The notes: generated by a model from the sequence alone, not told the origin. A stretch of DNA of 64,000 nucleotides from Pollenia angustigena (GCA_930367215.1 OV884060.1:177579253-177643252); one strand, 5' to 3'. Positions 32,771-44,428 are shown, counted from the first letter of the stretch. A program made the numbers and translations.

Positions 32771-33184
32771 CTCTAAAATTCGAATTAAAAATTCTAATTT
32801 CAGAGCGTTTTTTTTTTTTTTTTTTTGTTATTTGAACACAAGAAATCCGCAGTTTATTTTTATTCTGTTTGAACATAGTAAAACTAAAAAGGGGAATTAC
32901 CAAATCATATATGTTTATTTCCTTATTGAATTGTTATGTTTTGTTGCCATTAGATTTTTTATATTCATATTTTTAATTTAAAAAAATACATTTAATGTAT
33001 TGGACTGAATTGTTACGTTTTGTTTTCTTGTTTTTATCAAACAAAATTTAATTAAAAAAATTTTAAAAGTTTTATATAAGTTTTTGGAAGTAAATTTACT
33101 CAATTTTTTATTCGGAAATTAGAATAATTCAGAAATTAGAATCGCCTCAAAAACAAAGAAGTTCTAATTTGCGAGCGTCTACTG
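32692..33184. mobile_element. pogo/Tigger-like MITE, TIR CAGTAGACGCTC
   Basis: The left CAGTAGACGCTCACAAATTA and right TAATTTGCGAGCGTCTACTG ends are inverted copies flanked by TA. The CAGTAGAC start and AATTCGAA words resemble pogo/Tigger MITEs. Left-end sequence is also present at 32537 because of the tandem duplication. The interior is AT-rich with no frame. Confidence 0.7.
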
Positions 33185-33246
33185 TAATATGAAAATTTAA
33201 TTTAGAAAATTTTTAAGAAACAAAAAACAAAATATTTACAATATTA

Positions 33247-33511
33247 GTGCTGGTTCACACAGGTCAAGTTTACTTGAACAGTTTTATTTAAATTTTCTTT
33301 TGAACTTGCGTTCACGTTCATGCACAAAATTAATTTTTGTTTTCTTTTCCTTCAACTTTGTAGCTTTTTATTATATTACGGATGAAAAAAGAAAAGAAAA
33401 ATACAAAACTGACTGGTACGGTCAAGTATGTACCCCTTTCCATTCTCTTTACCCCTCTCTCCTAAAAGCTCGAGACTTGAAGAGTCAAACTTGACCTGTG
33501 TGAACCAGCAC
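33247..33511. mobile_element. Harbinger-like MITE, TIR GTGCTGGTTCACACAGGTCA
   Basis: Perfect 25-bp inverted ends flanked by TTA on both sides (33244-33246 and 33512-33514). The subterminal AAGTTTACTTGAA words are palindromic. A half copy begins at 31958. The 64-codon frame inside is not protein-like. Confidence 0.8.
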
Positions 33512-33649
33512 TTAGTAAACTACCTTTAATTTCAGTACCAGCACATAGATATAGGGCGGGCACAGAGGCCCCCAGAAGTCCTGTCCGCTCTTCATTTTAA
33601 TATTTTTTGAAAAATTACTTATAATTTGAGTACCCACACATACATCTAA

Positions 33650-34340
33650 CTTGAGGGTTACACGATCAAGTTTTGGCTATCAAGTTTTAATACACTCACA
33701 CTTTTTTACCAATACACTCATACTTTTAAAAATTGATACGAACTTGCCTCTAAAATTCTCTTGCCAGTGAGTGTATAAATTTTCGTTCAAGAAAACAGCT
33801 TATTACAAATCTTTTGAAGTTGTTTTTGTTTTTTTTCACAAATATTTTGCCGGCAAAAGCTGAAGTTCTTTTTTTTACAAATTGTTGCGGGAATTTTAAA
33901 ATTTTAACTAAAAACCTAAAAAAGTAGTGAAATATGTTTATTAATAAAATTAATATTAATAAAATTAATAAGCAAAATGATGTTCTGCGATTCATAGAGC
34001 TGTACAGAAGCCATGAAATTTTATGGAACATGAATCTTTCATCATATAGGCGAAATGATTTGAAAATAAAAGCCTACGAGTCTATAGCTTCTGAAACAAA
34101 AATGCCAGTGGAAGAAGTAAAGAAAAAAATAAAGTCCCTTCGAACAGCCTACAGTGCAGAAAAATCAAAAGTGGAAAATAGCAAAACATTTTGAGTTGTT
34201 TTCTCGGCGACGACATCTTGAAAAAGTAAATTGCTTTCAACTTGCGTGCAGCCTACGTCACAGCTGTCAACTTTTGCATATTTTGACAACCAGTATATGT
34301 AAAAGACTATCAAGAAAATCTTGATCGTGTGGCTGCACTG
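33650..34340 (+). mobile_element. Harbinger-like element carrying a MADF-domain ORF
   Basis: The termini CTTGAGGGTTACACGATCAA and, inverted, CAGTGCAGCCACACGATCAA share ACACGATCAAG. TAA flanks both ends (33647-33649 and 34341-34343). The body encodes a MADF domain (33934-34194). PIF/Harbinger transposons carry a MADF/Myb-like accessory gene, so this may be a deletion derivative keeping only that gene. Confidence 0.5.
33934..34194 (+). CDS. MADF-domain (Adf-1-like) protein, 86 aa
   Basis: Residues 17-79 fit the MADF fold: FIELYRSHEILWN (helix 1 with the conserved LW pair at 30-31), Y38, KAYESIASE and VEEVKKKIKSLRTAY (third helix with R70 and Y73). MADF is a Myb/SANT-like DNA-binding module. 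The frame stops soon after the domain, without the usual C-terminal region. Its position inside a TAA-flanked TIR element suggests a transposon-encoded or captured DNA-binding protein. Whether it is expressed is unknown. Confidence 0.55.
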   Translation: MFINKININKINKQNDVLRFIELYRSHEILWNMNLSSYRRNDLKIKAYESIASETKMPVEEVKKKIKSLRTAYSAEKSKVENSKTF

Positions 34341-35181
34341 TAAGGGGGTGGGGAGGTGAATGTTTGGATCCAGGGGGCATGGACCTAAGCCCCGTATATT
34401 TTTATTATGGCCTTTTCAATTCCAGAAGGAGTCCAATTTTTTTTCGTGTGCCCTGTAAACTGCATTTTTCCACTTTCTTCTCAATCATAAGTCGAGCTAT
34501 AAAAAAAATGAATGATCAACAGTTCTTTTTAGCGATTATTTTTTTATTACTTTAGCAAAGGTAACAACCCCATGGGTTTTTTTACAAATTTAATTAAAGC
34601 CCTATTAAGATGATGATTCATCCTCAAAATCGACTACCGAAGTAATCATTAAGTTTGCAACACTGTATATCAAAATCATTCACAATAGCAATTGCTCATG
34701 TTTTTATTTATTTTGCTTTATCACTCATTTATTTTCTATTATTTGCAATTGCAAGGCAGACGTTTTTTGTGTTAACGAGACGTAGTACGAATTAAAAATT
34801 GTAAAAGAAATCAATTGAAATTTAGTAGAAATAATGTAAATATAATTGATAAAATAACAACAAATTCAACATTAAAACACAATTAAATTTTTATGATAAA
34901 GTTTCAAAGTGTTTTTTTAACTTAAATATAAAAAGCAAAATTGCAAGAATAAGTGTTAAAGAGAAATCAATTTTTTTTTTGCAAACTAATCGCAACGAAG
35001 AAACAAAAAAAGTAAAGAATATAATAAAACAAAAAAGTGTAGTGATAAAGTAATAAAATATTAAAAATTCTTCTTGATAAAATTAAAAAATAATGAATTA
35101 TCGCAAAAAATTTTAGAAAATGTTTTAAAATTTCCAAATTAAAACCCTTGTGTAATAAGAAAAATTTTCTTTTAACTATCA

Positions 35182-35198
35182 TGAGTTCCCGTAACAAG
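35182..35198 (+). CDS. DENND1: DENND1 homologue, coding exon 1 (MSSRNK start)
   Basis: ATG at 35182 begins MSSRN plus two bases of the next codon, then the donor CAA|GTGAGT. Spliced to the acceptor at 35512 this gives MSSRNKTDVKKLFEYWCEV, matching the N-terminus of connecdenn proteins (M-x-S/C-R-x-K start and the F-x-V/C-E-V strand). Upstream 34740-35181 is AT-rich leader DNA; promoter elements were not identified with confidence. Intron 1 is 314 bases. Confidence 0.8.
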
Positions 35199-35512
35199 TG
35201 AGTAATTTCATAATGCAATTGATTAAACACAAAGCTCATCCAAGGAGCCAGACCAAATTCATCATTTTTAATTGTCATGCTACTGCGGGAATTTATAGTT
35301 TTTAATGTGGGCGTTCTGCTTCACTGCGTGTGCTTGTTTTTTTCTATTTCTTTTTCATAGTAAATCTAAATCTTTATAGAGTTCACTCCAAAATTAATCC
35401 AAATTAAGTTTTTGTACGATTCCCTTGCTTAACTCTAATATATTATACATACTATGTACATATTTGGACACACAACATTAATTATTTTTTTTTTATTTTG
35501 TGCTCTTTCCAG

Positions 35513-35731
35513 AACCGATGTTAAAAAATTATTTGAATATTGGTGCGAAGTATCTAGAACTCATGACATTGACCATTCATCATCTCGTTTAAATGGTCAT
35601 GATGGTGTTGTTGGGGGTAATAGCCCATCAACGCCTGAAGGTGTAATCACAGAAAGTTTTCCAGAAAATTTCCGTGATGAAAAAACTATTGCCAATATAC
35701 CCGCCTTTGCATTTCCCTGTGAATTTGAAAG
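35513..35731 (+). CDS. DENND1: DENND1 homologue, exon 2, start of uDENN domain
   Basis: The exon runs from acceptor TCTTTCCAG to donor AAAG|GTGAGT, residues 6-79 of the protein. The first strand LFEYWCEV and the later block SFPENFRDEKTIANIPAFAF followed by PCEFER correspond to the uDENN start of DENND1 proteins (pattern FPEDF.DQE.....P.F.FP...ER in vertebrates). DENND1 proteins are guanine-nucleotide exchange factors for Rab35 in clathrin-dependent endocytic recycling. Between these blocks is a low-complexity loop with SSSRLNGHDGVVGG, longer than in vertebrates. The last codon is split (AG|N), so exon 3 must start in phase 2; it is not seen within this window. Confidence 0.85.
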
Positions 35732-36940
35732 GTGAGTAAGAATACAAAGTAACAACAATACATGCACATGTATCTACTTACTTATACAACAACTACAATG
35801 ATATCACAATAAAAATAAAGATGCCCCTTCTCCTTAACATAACAACAACTTCCGGTAATTAAATAAAAAAAAAATAAAGAAAATCAAGTGACCAACCGAA
35901 TTCAAAGCAAAGTTAAACAGAACCAATAATAGGAATGTACCTATGTTATTGAAAAAATGATTGTTAGAATTGTTCAACGGAAATGTTGTTAAAGAATAAT
36001 TATGTGTGGAAAATAAATTAACATTGAGAGGAAAAGTGTTTTTTTTTTTAAATAAATCGTACCTACTTTTTGTTAATTGGGAATTAAAAAAACAGAAAGT
36101 TTTGAAATACCTACCTATCTTCTTTATAGTACAACAACAACAGCTAGACTGATTTCGATGATTTGATTTGTTGTGGTTGTCATCGTCCCGAATAAAAGAA
36201 AAAATATGTGGTATACTCAATTTGGAAATTTTGCCAAACTTCGCAAAAAAAAAAAATTAAAAACTTACAATAAAGTAATAGAAAATCGTGTTAGTTTATA
36301 ACTTATACCTCGAGCATGGCTGTGCCGATTTTGATGACCTCTGATTTGTTGCATTCCTCTTCAAATAACTTTTAAAATATCGAAAAAAGAAAGTGGGCAT
36401 GGCACAAAATAGATTTCTTTATACATATTAGGATTTCCATATTTGGCACAAATGGATTGGAAATCCAAACACAACATCTCTAAAAAGTGTTTCCGATTGC
36501 AAAATAAATTTTGTTTATCTGACAAACGCTAAGGCAAAAAGAGGAAGGGATTGGATAAATGGGCATAGCACCTCCCATCGAAGAACAAATAGATATCTGT
36601 ATATTTAGAGGCTTTAACAGTCAAAGTTTCCAAATAGACTACAATTATCATCGGTATCAACACACAACACCTGGGTGAAAATCCAAAAAAAAAAGTTGAG
36701 TTAAAAGTAGCACGATATAAATAGATCGTTAGGCGGTATGGAGTACTATAAATGTAAAGAGTGTTATATTAAGGCCACCTTCCTATAGATACTTAAGCTA
36801 TGGTTTGATTTTTCATAACGTTTGCTAGATCAAACATATTTTAACAATTTTTTAGTTAAATTCTACGATGTTCTTTTTTAAAATAAACAGCTTAGAGAAA
36901 TAACAAAAACCGACCCGAAAAAAGTGTGTATAAAATTATT
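35732..36940 (+). other. Start of DENND1 intron 2, no further exon seen
   Basis: AT-rich sequence after the donor at 35731. Decayed DINE-1-like phrases (ATGGCTGTGCCGATTTTGAT near 36314) occur. No exon encoding the next conserved uDENN segment (FxFVLTDI, RFGFCR) was found here or further right, so the intron probably runs past the window. Confidence 0.5.
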
Positions 36941-36949
36941 CTCTATTCT

Positions 36950-37610
36950 TCTTCTTCGCTCTGTCCATCAAACTCAGCTATATCAAGGCCAAGCTGCTGC
37001 ATAAGGACATTGTTTCTAACTGGGCTGGGTTTGCACTGCATTTGAGTAGGTTTCGTACGTCGTATGGGCTTATTCAGCATACAGGGCAAATATGAGTTTT
37101 TCATATCATTCAGAGCTGCCCTGTATTAGCTGAGGTCTATCATAGAGTCCAGGTTTTTTTTTGGACTTTACTCTCATACCAGTGAAGATCTTTTCCGACA
37201 TGACTCTCAGTTGTTCTTATTTCGCTAGGTGGTAATTCTGATGTTCTCTCCATTGTCGTCCCAGAAGGAACAACTTCTTTATAATCATAACTTGTTTCTT
37301 GGACGTCATCATTCTCGCTTCGTCATGCAGGTGTTTTATTGATGCCATCTAAACACAGCCCCTTAAGGTCCTTAGGGCGGCATTTTGACAGCTCTAAAGC
37401 TTCATCCACTGAGTATCGCGGACTCTCGGCGACTGGCCGTTTGTATTCCATGCCCCAAGTGCTGCTGGCTAGACTTGAGGACCTTGTTTCTTCTCCGCAT
37501 TCTATCGTAGATTGTAGTAGAGTTCGCCGATGACAAGAACAGGCAGTCAAATGTGACTCCCAATATCATTGGGTGATTTTTTGTCTGAAACTGTGGAACA
37601 CCAGCAGAAG
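36950..37610 (-). pseudogene. LINE (Jockey-type) reverse transcriptase relic
   Basis: Minus-strand translation gives HPMILGVTFDCLFL then RNKVLKS (pattern ILGVTFD...RNKVLK of Jockey-like RT C-termini), followed by STWGM, LLGRQWREH and YRAALNDM in shifting frames. Stops and frameshifts are numerous. It lies on the opposite strand to the DENND1 intron it occupies. Confidence 0.55.
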
Positions 37611-38209
37611 TATGTATTGCAAAAGGTAGATTCTTTTAGTTGTTACGTTTTTTTCGGATTTTTTCGTCAAATGTTTGTTAAGTGAGAACACACCTTAAGG
37701 CTTGGATTTCATTTGGGACTAACATCCTCTGGCATTTAATACTTATAATTTATTTTACACGCGTCTGACTACAATCCTTTGCTTATTTATTGTAAGAATA
37801 CTTTCTTATATTCATACTATCGTGTTAAACATAGACTGATGCCTTATCGCCTTACAAGTAAAACATTTTATTATATTTACCCTGCAGGTCTATCGTCTTA
37901 CTCACATTGATTATTGTCCTCTACTTAGCGTAAAAAATTAAAGTCAAACTTCCATGTTAAACTGAGCAAAATATATATGTTTTAGTTTTACTCAAACTAT
38001 TATCTTATTTTTAGATAAAGTCTTATACACGGATTACGATTGTCTTCTCCGATTAACACAATGAAAACAATCTCTTACTACTTTCTTATATGCTTATAGA
38101 CTTCTTATACTTAAACTACAGTCTTATACTAGGAATAATATCATATACTACGTAGGTGTACGGACATAGATCAAATAAAATTTTGAAAACCAAAGGAATA
38201 GTAGTTAGC
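37611..38209. other. AT-rich intronic or intergenic DNA, nothing supported
   Basis: Repeated TCTTATAC/TCTTACT words (about 37790-38150) are loosely periodic, but no unit could be defined. No coding signal. Confidence 0.4.
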
Positions 38210-38344
38210 CTTATTGTGGTTGTTTTTGTCGTATACGACTATGTCGTTTTTTTGTAATAGATTAAAGCAAGACACACAACCTGTGCTCTTAAATCTACTA
38301 CAAAAAACGACACGGTCGTTTACGATAACGACAACCACAATAAG
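38210..38344. mobile_element. Palindromic MITE, TIR CTTATTGTGGTTGT
   Basis: A 135-bp segment whose arms pair over about 55 bases with some mismatches (CTTATTGTGGTTGT, CGTATACGAC/GTCGTTTACG, GTCGTTTTTTGTA). The flanking duplication is not clear. It could fold into one long hairpin. Confidence 0.6.
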
Positions 38345-38884
38345 ACTGAATGTATGTGTTATGTAGTATTATAATAAAAGTACGTTTTATTTTAAAAGAT
38401 TTTCCAATCAGGGGTCAAATTAACATTCAATATCGATCGAAATTAAATTTCAATTCTAATCGATTTGAATCGTAAAATCAATGATTTAAATGAATTCCGC
38501 TTAATCTTGTAAACTTAGAAATTTTTGGACCCAGTTTTAAAATTAAAACCGAATATTTTTTTTTTTTGGACATACAGCCGAACTATGCTTTTCATTGCTC
38601 TATAAAACGCTACTTAAACGAAAGAGCTTGTTTTCTTAAGCTGATATGTTATTTTCTGTTTTGTTTTGTTTTTAATTCTTTCCTTTTACTTTTTTTTTTT
38701 CAATGTACGACAGTCAGGTTGTTGTCTGTCCGCTCTTTTCTTATTGTCTACAGTTTATTTTCTTATTAACAAGTTATTTTTTTTTACCCTCCACCACAAC
38801 TAGTTGAGATGAGGGTATACTAAGTTTGTCATTCCGTGTGAAACTTTCTTAATATTTATATACTTATATATATATATATATATA

Positions 38885-39170
38885 AGATATATAAAAGAGA
38901 CGTATTAGTTTGTAATCGCTAAACTCAAAAACTACTGCACCGACTCTGACCAAAATTTGTGTGTTTGATGTATGAGGCATGAGGAGTGTTTCTGTGTAGT
39001 TTCGCGTTTGTTAAATAAATTTTGCGATTTTTAATAAAAATTATTATTGGTTTATTAGGTGTTTTTGCAAAAACAAATATATGTTTTGAAAATCAATTAA
39101 ACACGTTCATATTTTATAAAATTTTAAATCTTTACTAAGGGCCAGCAAAGCGGACCGGTTCCAGCTAGTA
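38885..39170 (+). mobile_element. Short Helitron-like element ending CAGCTAGT
   Basis: It begins at a TA-rich run leading into AGAGACGTATTAGTTTGTAA and AAAAACTACTGCACCGACTC, and ends GCAAAGCGGACCGGTTCCAG then CTAGT. The CTAG end with a short GC-rich hairpin (GGACCGGTTCC) just upstream is the Helitron 3' pattern, and no inverted repeats or target duplication are seen. About 290 bp, non-coding. Confidence 0.5.
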
Positions 39171-39195
39171 TAAGATACAATAAAGTATACATATA

Positions 39196-39273
39196 TCGTC
39201 GGTTGATTATTTAATTGTCGTATGTGGATACAAATTACATACGACATACGAAAATTAAATAATCAACCGACGA
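39196..39273. mobile_element. 78-bp hairpin MITE, TIR TCGTCGGTTGATTATTTAAT
   Basis: Two 30-base arms are almost perfect inverted copies separated by a few bases. TA flanks both sides. A related longer element is at 43976-44212. Such small hairpins are usual Tc1/mariner-type MITEs. Confidence 0.75.
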
Positions 39274-39723
39274 TATGTATATTCTGAGACCTTGAGTAAT
39301 TTTAAGTCGATTTAGCCATGTCCGTCTGTCTCTCCGTCTGTTTTAATCACGATCAATTTCGAACGACTCATAAGAAAGTATTGATGCCTAAATGTTTCTA
39401 TTTCTCCTAAGCATTTTGGGATTTAAATCCAGCAAAATCGGTTCAATAGGACAAGAGTTATAGATCAAAATGTGGAACTCCCACATAAATAAATTCATAA
39501 TTTTGTTACAAAAACTAGCATAAATAGTGTCGGAATGCATACATTGATATAAGATTTTGCACAATTTGGTTATATACGACTAGAAATCATACCACAAAAT
39601 TTCGTAAAAATCGGTCTATAATTTAGTCCATATAGAGCCCATTCTCGAAAAACACCTTAATACGCCTAAAACCGTAACGAATAAAGCTAACTAGAAATCA
39701 CACTGTTAACCTTCTTAAAGAAA

Positions 39724-40165
39724 CCCAGTAAAACTGTGCTCCAAAAGGAGCAGGTTTTTTGTATGAATTCATACCTCAAATCGCTTCAAACCTGCTGATG
39801 GGATGCCTGATTTTTGTATGGGGTGTTCCCGGTTTGGTTTGGAGGACTATTTTCTGCTGACAATAAGCGCTTTTTTTTACCATGCAAACAAAGCGCTCCT
39901 AAAGTGCTTTTTTAAGGGCTAACTATATTAACATATTCATTAATGTTTTGGTTTTACTTGTCTATATGTCTTTTTTCAATCATTTTCGTAAACCATAATA
40001 TATTTTTATTTTTTTTTTCGCTTTAAAACCTTCTTCGTTGTCAGCACTAAAATAGCAGCTTGTTTGTATGTTTTATTCTTTATCATTTACTGATTTATAA
40101 GAGCACTCTAATTGAAGCGCTTTTTCTCTGTAGTGCTTCAAAAAACCTAAATTTTTTTTACTGGG
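39724..40165. mobile_element. MITE, TIR CCCAGTAAAA
   Basis: CCCAGTAAAA at the left and TTTTACTGGG at the right, 442 bp apart, inside family-Y sequence. The ends are similar to 14604-15011. GAGCGCTTT/AAAGTGCTT words recur inside. The duplication may be only AA. Confidence 0.5.
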
Positions 40166-40275
40166 AAGGCTCATAATGAACCATAGGTCCCATATAAAGC
40201 CCACCCGGAAATATTCTAACTGTAATGAAGCGTATCAAAGATTCGGCACAGCTAAATATATCACTCTAACTTGTT

Positions 40276-41890
40276 GCAACTGAATTTGATATCAACTTAT
40301 AACTCTTTTATTTTTCTTAAGGTCCTTTAAAGCTTATTTTTCTTTTCTTGTTGTTGAATTTTTGCTTGTGCCTGATAGTATCTTTTTTTTTTTTGTTTAT
40401 TTATGCTCCTAACGTCATTCATTCTGTCTTGAAGAACAATTTTTTGTTTTTCTTTTTAATTTTAAAATTTATTTGAAATTGTTTATTAAAAAAATATTTG
40501 TGTATTTTCTATAATTACTCATAACAAGCGAATGATTGTACTTGTTTATAATTGCTTAGATCACATCGTGCTTTAGACCAATTAAAGAAATTAAAAGTTT
40601 TTACAGTAATTGATTTTAGATATTTGGAAGTAGAGTTTTTGCTTAATATATTTTAAAATCCGTTAAATTTGAAAGTTTTTAAAAAATTAAGGAATTTCTT
40701 TTTTAATGAAATATGAGTTATTCCATTTTGTAAAGCTATTTTCCTAATTTTTTAAACTATTTAACTTATTTTACTTACCAGCTTTAACCCGTTGCTCCTC
40801 GCTACCTCCGTTGAAATAAAATGATTAAAATTTGTTTAAAAAAGATCTCGAGTATTGAAAACGAAGCAATTTGTACTAAATTTAAATACTTTTACTATTA
40901 CCGTTCTCCAGATATACAGAAATTTATATTGTATTTACAAATATTGAAGCTGTCATGAATACTTTTCCAATCCAGCCCACTTTTTGGCAGAGATTTTGTA
41001 TATAAAAACGAACTATTTGTTACAAATTAAAAACTTACTATTGTCTTTGTAAGAGAGGTACCACATACCTTATACAGTCCAATTTTTTAAAGATGTTGTG
41101 TATTTACAACCCAGCTATGTGTATCAACTTTGGACGATTTTTCTCCTACCGATCTGCCAATATGAATAATTCTATATTGCCCAGAATTTGTGTATTGATG
41201 GCCAAGATATTTGTAGCAAAATTGGAAACTTTAGCTCTTGCTGCAGGTGTCCAGATTTGCAGAAATATATATTGTCTTTGTGTAGGAGGGGTCACACCCA
41301 CTTGAAATTTCAATAATATAAAGGCTATGTCCATCCTTATGGAACATTATTAATCTTGGAACCAACATTTTTGAAATCAGATGAGTAGTTACAAAGATTA
41401 CCTCCTAAAAACAAACATACACACATTACAACTTAATAATATCGCGTGTTTTTTTAACTGCATGAGAACTTTCGATATCGACAACTTTTTTTATCTAAAC
41501 TAATCCCGCTAAGCTCTACGCTTGTCTGCAGGAGACAATGCTTCCAAATTGCGGAAATTGACTTTGAAAAAAACCTCTATTCGCTAAGTTCATAGAGCAC
41601 TTCGTTCCTTTTACGAAGCTCATTTCTGGTTAGATGGCTATGACAATAAGTAAAATTCACGTATTTGGAGCGAAGATAATCCTCAAGCCAAAGTTATTTA
41701 CGGGAATGCAAAGCCTATTATTAATACGATTTCCGTATGACGTGCTAAATTCCCAGTTTTTCATATTTGATAAATACACTGAAATTTATTGTTGAAGGAA
41801 AGCTAGCTTCTATGCCGTTAACGAATCACCCTTAAATCCATTAAAATTAACTGTTTGGTGTGGTTGTTATTGTTGTTGTTACGGTGAATG
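40276..41890. other. Non-coding stretch with decayed repeat 40780-41450
   Basis: The segment from AGCTTTAACCCGTTGCTCCT (40781) to GATTACCTCCTAAAAACAAA (41398) reads like the 3' region of an old retroposon, but has no frame or poly-A tail. The rest holds nothing I can support. Confidence 0.35.
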
Positions 41891-41899
41891 GCGAGTGCA

Positions 41900-42250
41900 A
41901 CCGAGCTAACAGCAACGACAATTGGTTCTAACAAGACGGCGCAACTTGCCATACAGCGCGCTTAGCAATAGATTTATTGCAAAATCTATTTGGTGAAAAC
42001 TTTATTTTTAGAAGTGGTCCTTTTCACTGGACCCCGCGTTCGTGCGATTTGACGCCTCTGGATTACTTTTTATGAAGCTATGTTTAGTTATTGGGTTTTC
42101 CGCTATTATTCAAACCACCATTGGCGCCATACGGCCAGATTGATCGGAAAAAGTTGTCAAAAATTTGAGTGATCAAATCGACCATGTAACTCGTAGCCGT
42201 GGCGGACATATGCCGAAAATCATATTTAAAAATGAACTCCAAATAAAATT
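41900..42250 (+). pseudogene. mariner transposase relic, C-terminal third
   Basis: One frame reads NWFxQDGATCHTARLAIDLL, NLFGENFIF, then WTPRSCDLTPLDYFL, i.e. the second and third catalytic aspartates with the mariner D34D spacing. After a shift it continues VTRSRGGHMPKIIFKN, the usual C-terminus. Two stops and a frameshift inactivate it. It is a different mariner lineage from 13480 and 17640. Confidence 0.75.
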
Positions 42251-42299
42251 ACACTGGGGAACAGTAATTTTGCGGCCTGGAGATTTGTTGCAAATTTTT

Positions 42300-42690
42300 A
42301 ATAATTTTTAGTCGCTGATTTCAAATCAAATCTCCATTTCAGCTCAACTTTTCGAGATATACCGTTCTGTCCAAAATTGAGGTACTTTCACTTCATGTAT
42401 TGGAATAACTTGAAAACTGCTCACCAAATTCAGATAAAAGAAAAATCCGAAACTCGGCAACAATATTATCTTTAAGCCGTGCTTACATTGTTTTTAATTT
42501 TGTCTAGTAGTTTCAGAGATATCGTTAAAGTTCTGAAAAATATAACAATTAAAAAAAAAATAATTTTATTTTTGTTCTTAGAAATTATTAAAAAAAAAGT
42601 GACAAAATTCACAGTTTTGGTCTAAAAACGTTGAGTTAAACATTTTTCGTATGAAATGAGCTTTTGATTTTGTTCACAATTTACTGAGGA
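42300..42690 (+). repeat. Dispersed non-coding repeat, second copy
   Basis: It matches 30450-31010 without the MITE. Shared phrases include TATTGGAATAACTTGAAAAC and AGTTTCAGAGATATCGTTAA. It supplies the empty site for 30770-30912. Confidence 0.5.
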
Positions 42691-42862
42691 AACTGAATTG
42701 ATACAAATTGCGATTTCCATAAAAAAACATTTTTTTTAATGATTTTGTCAATTCAGTAAATTGTAAACAAAAACAAAAGGCCGCACAAAAAAAAAAGTTT
42801 AATTTCGTTCCATTGTGTTATCACCAAATTATAATAAAATAAATTTTATTCCAACAATTTTT

Positions 42863-43081
42863 CAGGGGTCTATTCACCCCATTGATCGAAATTATTTACT
42901 TTGGTATCATGAAACTTGATATCGAATGAAATGTATTGAATTTGAAATAATAGCATTTGATATCGCATATTTCGACATTACATTTATCGAGTTTTCATTC
43001 GATACGTCAGTGTCTATCGTATGTAAAAAATTCGATAGTTTATTTGATACGATAGTATCGAATGCGGTGATTAGACCCCTG
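42863..43081. mobile_element. Short TIR element CAGGGGTCTATTCACC, TATCGAAT iterons
   Basis: CAGGGGTCTATTCACC at the left and GGTGATTAGACCCCTG at the right are inverted copies with one mismatch. The body repeats ATATCGAAT/ATTCGATA words in both orientations. No 8-bp duplication was found. hAT-like by terminus style. Confidence 0.5.
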
Positions 43082-43975
43082 TACTGTATCCCAGTGAAAA
43101 CTTAGCTTTCTTCTATAACTACTATTTTTCTGGATGTATGTAGGTATCAGTGATGCCAGGAGAAATTACAAAAAATCCCTACGAGCTTAAGAAAAAAATT
43201 CCTTTTTTCCCTACAACAAAAAAAAATCCCTACTAGGGTATTCATTCGGTTAATCGGCAATCGGTTAACCGACTAATTACTACCCGATTAACTGATCGGT
43301 TAATTTCAAATTGGCTTTTTTCGATTAACGATTAAACCGATTAATTTCAGTCGATTAACCGATGTGATATAATTTTCAATATTTTGTAGTATTATAACAT
43401 ATTTTTTTGTTTTTTATTTTTGTTTTTGATTTTATAAAATATTTTTTCAAAAAAACAAATAAGGTGTTCAGTGATCTTCATTTCAACACATTTTCCGCCG
43501 ACTGGTGACTAAAATTACAATGTTTTTTTATCTTTATCATCGATCAACAGGAATGTGGCGAAAAATGGGTTACATTTTTGATTACCAACACGTTTTTTCT
43601 GTTTTATGTATGTGTTTAGCTATGTATTTGTTTCTTCTTATATCTTCTCATATCAGTCTTTTAACAGAATTAACCGAAACAATTAGAAGTGTTAAAAATT
43701 AAAAAGAAAACTCTAAAAGCATAATGGAGTATTTTATATGTTTAGAGAAATCCTGGAAAAGGACTAAGAAATTAGATATTCATCTACGATAAGTGAAAGA
43801 ATTTTTTCCAAGTCAAGTTTTGGCAAAAAAAAAAAAAATTTTTAAAAGATTTTAAAAGATCTCCTATAAGTACTGAAATTATCTCAGTTTATTTTTTTAT
43901 AAATACATATTTGGGGGATATAGGTACAGATAGTCATAAAGTCTTATGTCTTTAAATAATAACAAGAAATATATA

Positions 43976-44212
43976 TCGTCGGCTTAATATGCAAACCGGC
44001 TAAATCCACATTTAATGTAAATTAAGATTTTGATGCCGTGTGGTAGAGAAAGGTACACACCTCGTCGACCAGCATGTGGATTTTATTCTATTTACGTCTT
44101 GAAGGGTGTTAAACTAACTGTATTTTTAATTTTCTATCAAGCTGCAAATAGGAAAATTAAGAAGTTTTTCGTCTCTCCTGTTAAATGTGCTGAAAGGATA
44201 TTAAGCCGACGA
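43976..44212. mobile_element. MITE, TIR TCGTCGGCTTAATAT, TA flanks
   Basis: TCGTCGGCTTAATATGC and, inverted, TCGTCGGCTTAATATCC, with TA on both sides. A 237-bp relative of the hairpin 39196-39273. The 71-codon frame at 44030 is chance. Confidence 0.7.
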
Positions 44213-44428
44213 TATAACTGTTGTGGGCTACTGCTTATAATTTAGATTTCTACTGTACAGTTATGAAGAATCAATGAACACAGCATTAAAATTTTTATTT
44301 TGTTTGAAATACAACAATATTTATTTTAAACAATTGTAAAATATTATTTGGGATATTATGGCGATATGACTTGAAAGCACACCTTGTGTATTAATTAAAA
44401 AATTCATATTAAATATTTATGAATTATC

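Larger units (their letters stand above)
38785..40275 (+). repeat. DINE-1/Helentron-like repeat, family Y, with three insertions
   Basis: It starts TACCCTCCACCACAAC, contains TTTGTCATTCCGTGTGAAAC and TGTCCGTCTGTCTCTCCG, and ends ATTCGGCACAGC...CTCTAACTTGTT. It matches 8189-9353 once the insertions 38885-39170, 39196-39273 and 39724-40165 are removed. Confidence 0.55.

Noticed and set aside
37323..37550. 75-codon minus frame read as a host gene
   Set aside because: It lies within a frameshifted LINE reverse transcriptase relic (ILGVTFD and RNKVLKS in neighbouring frames).
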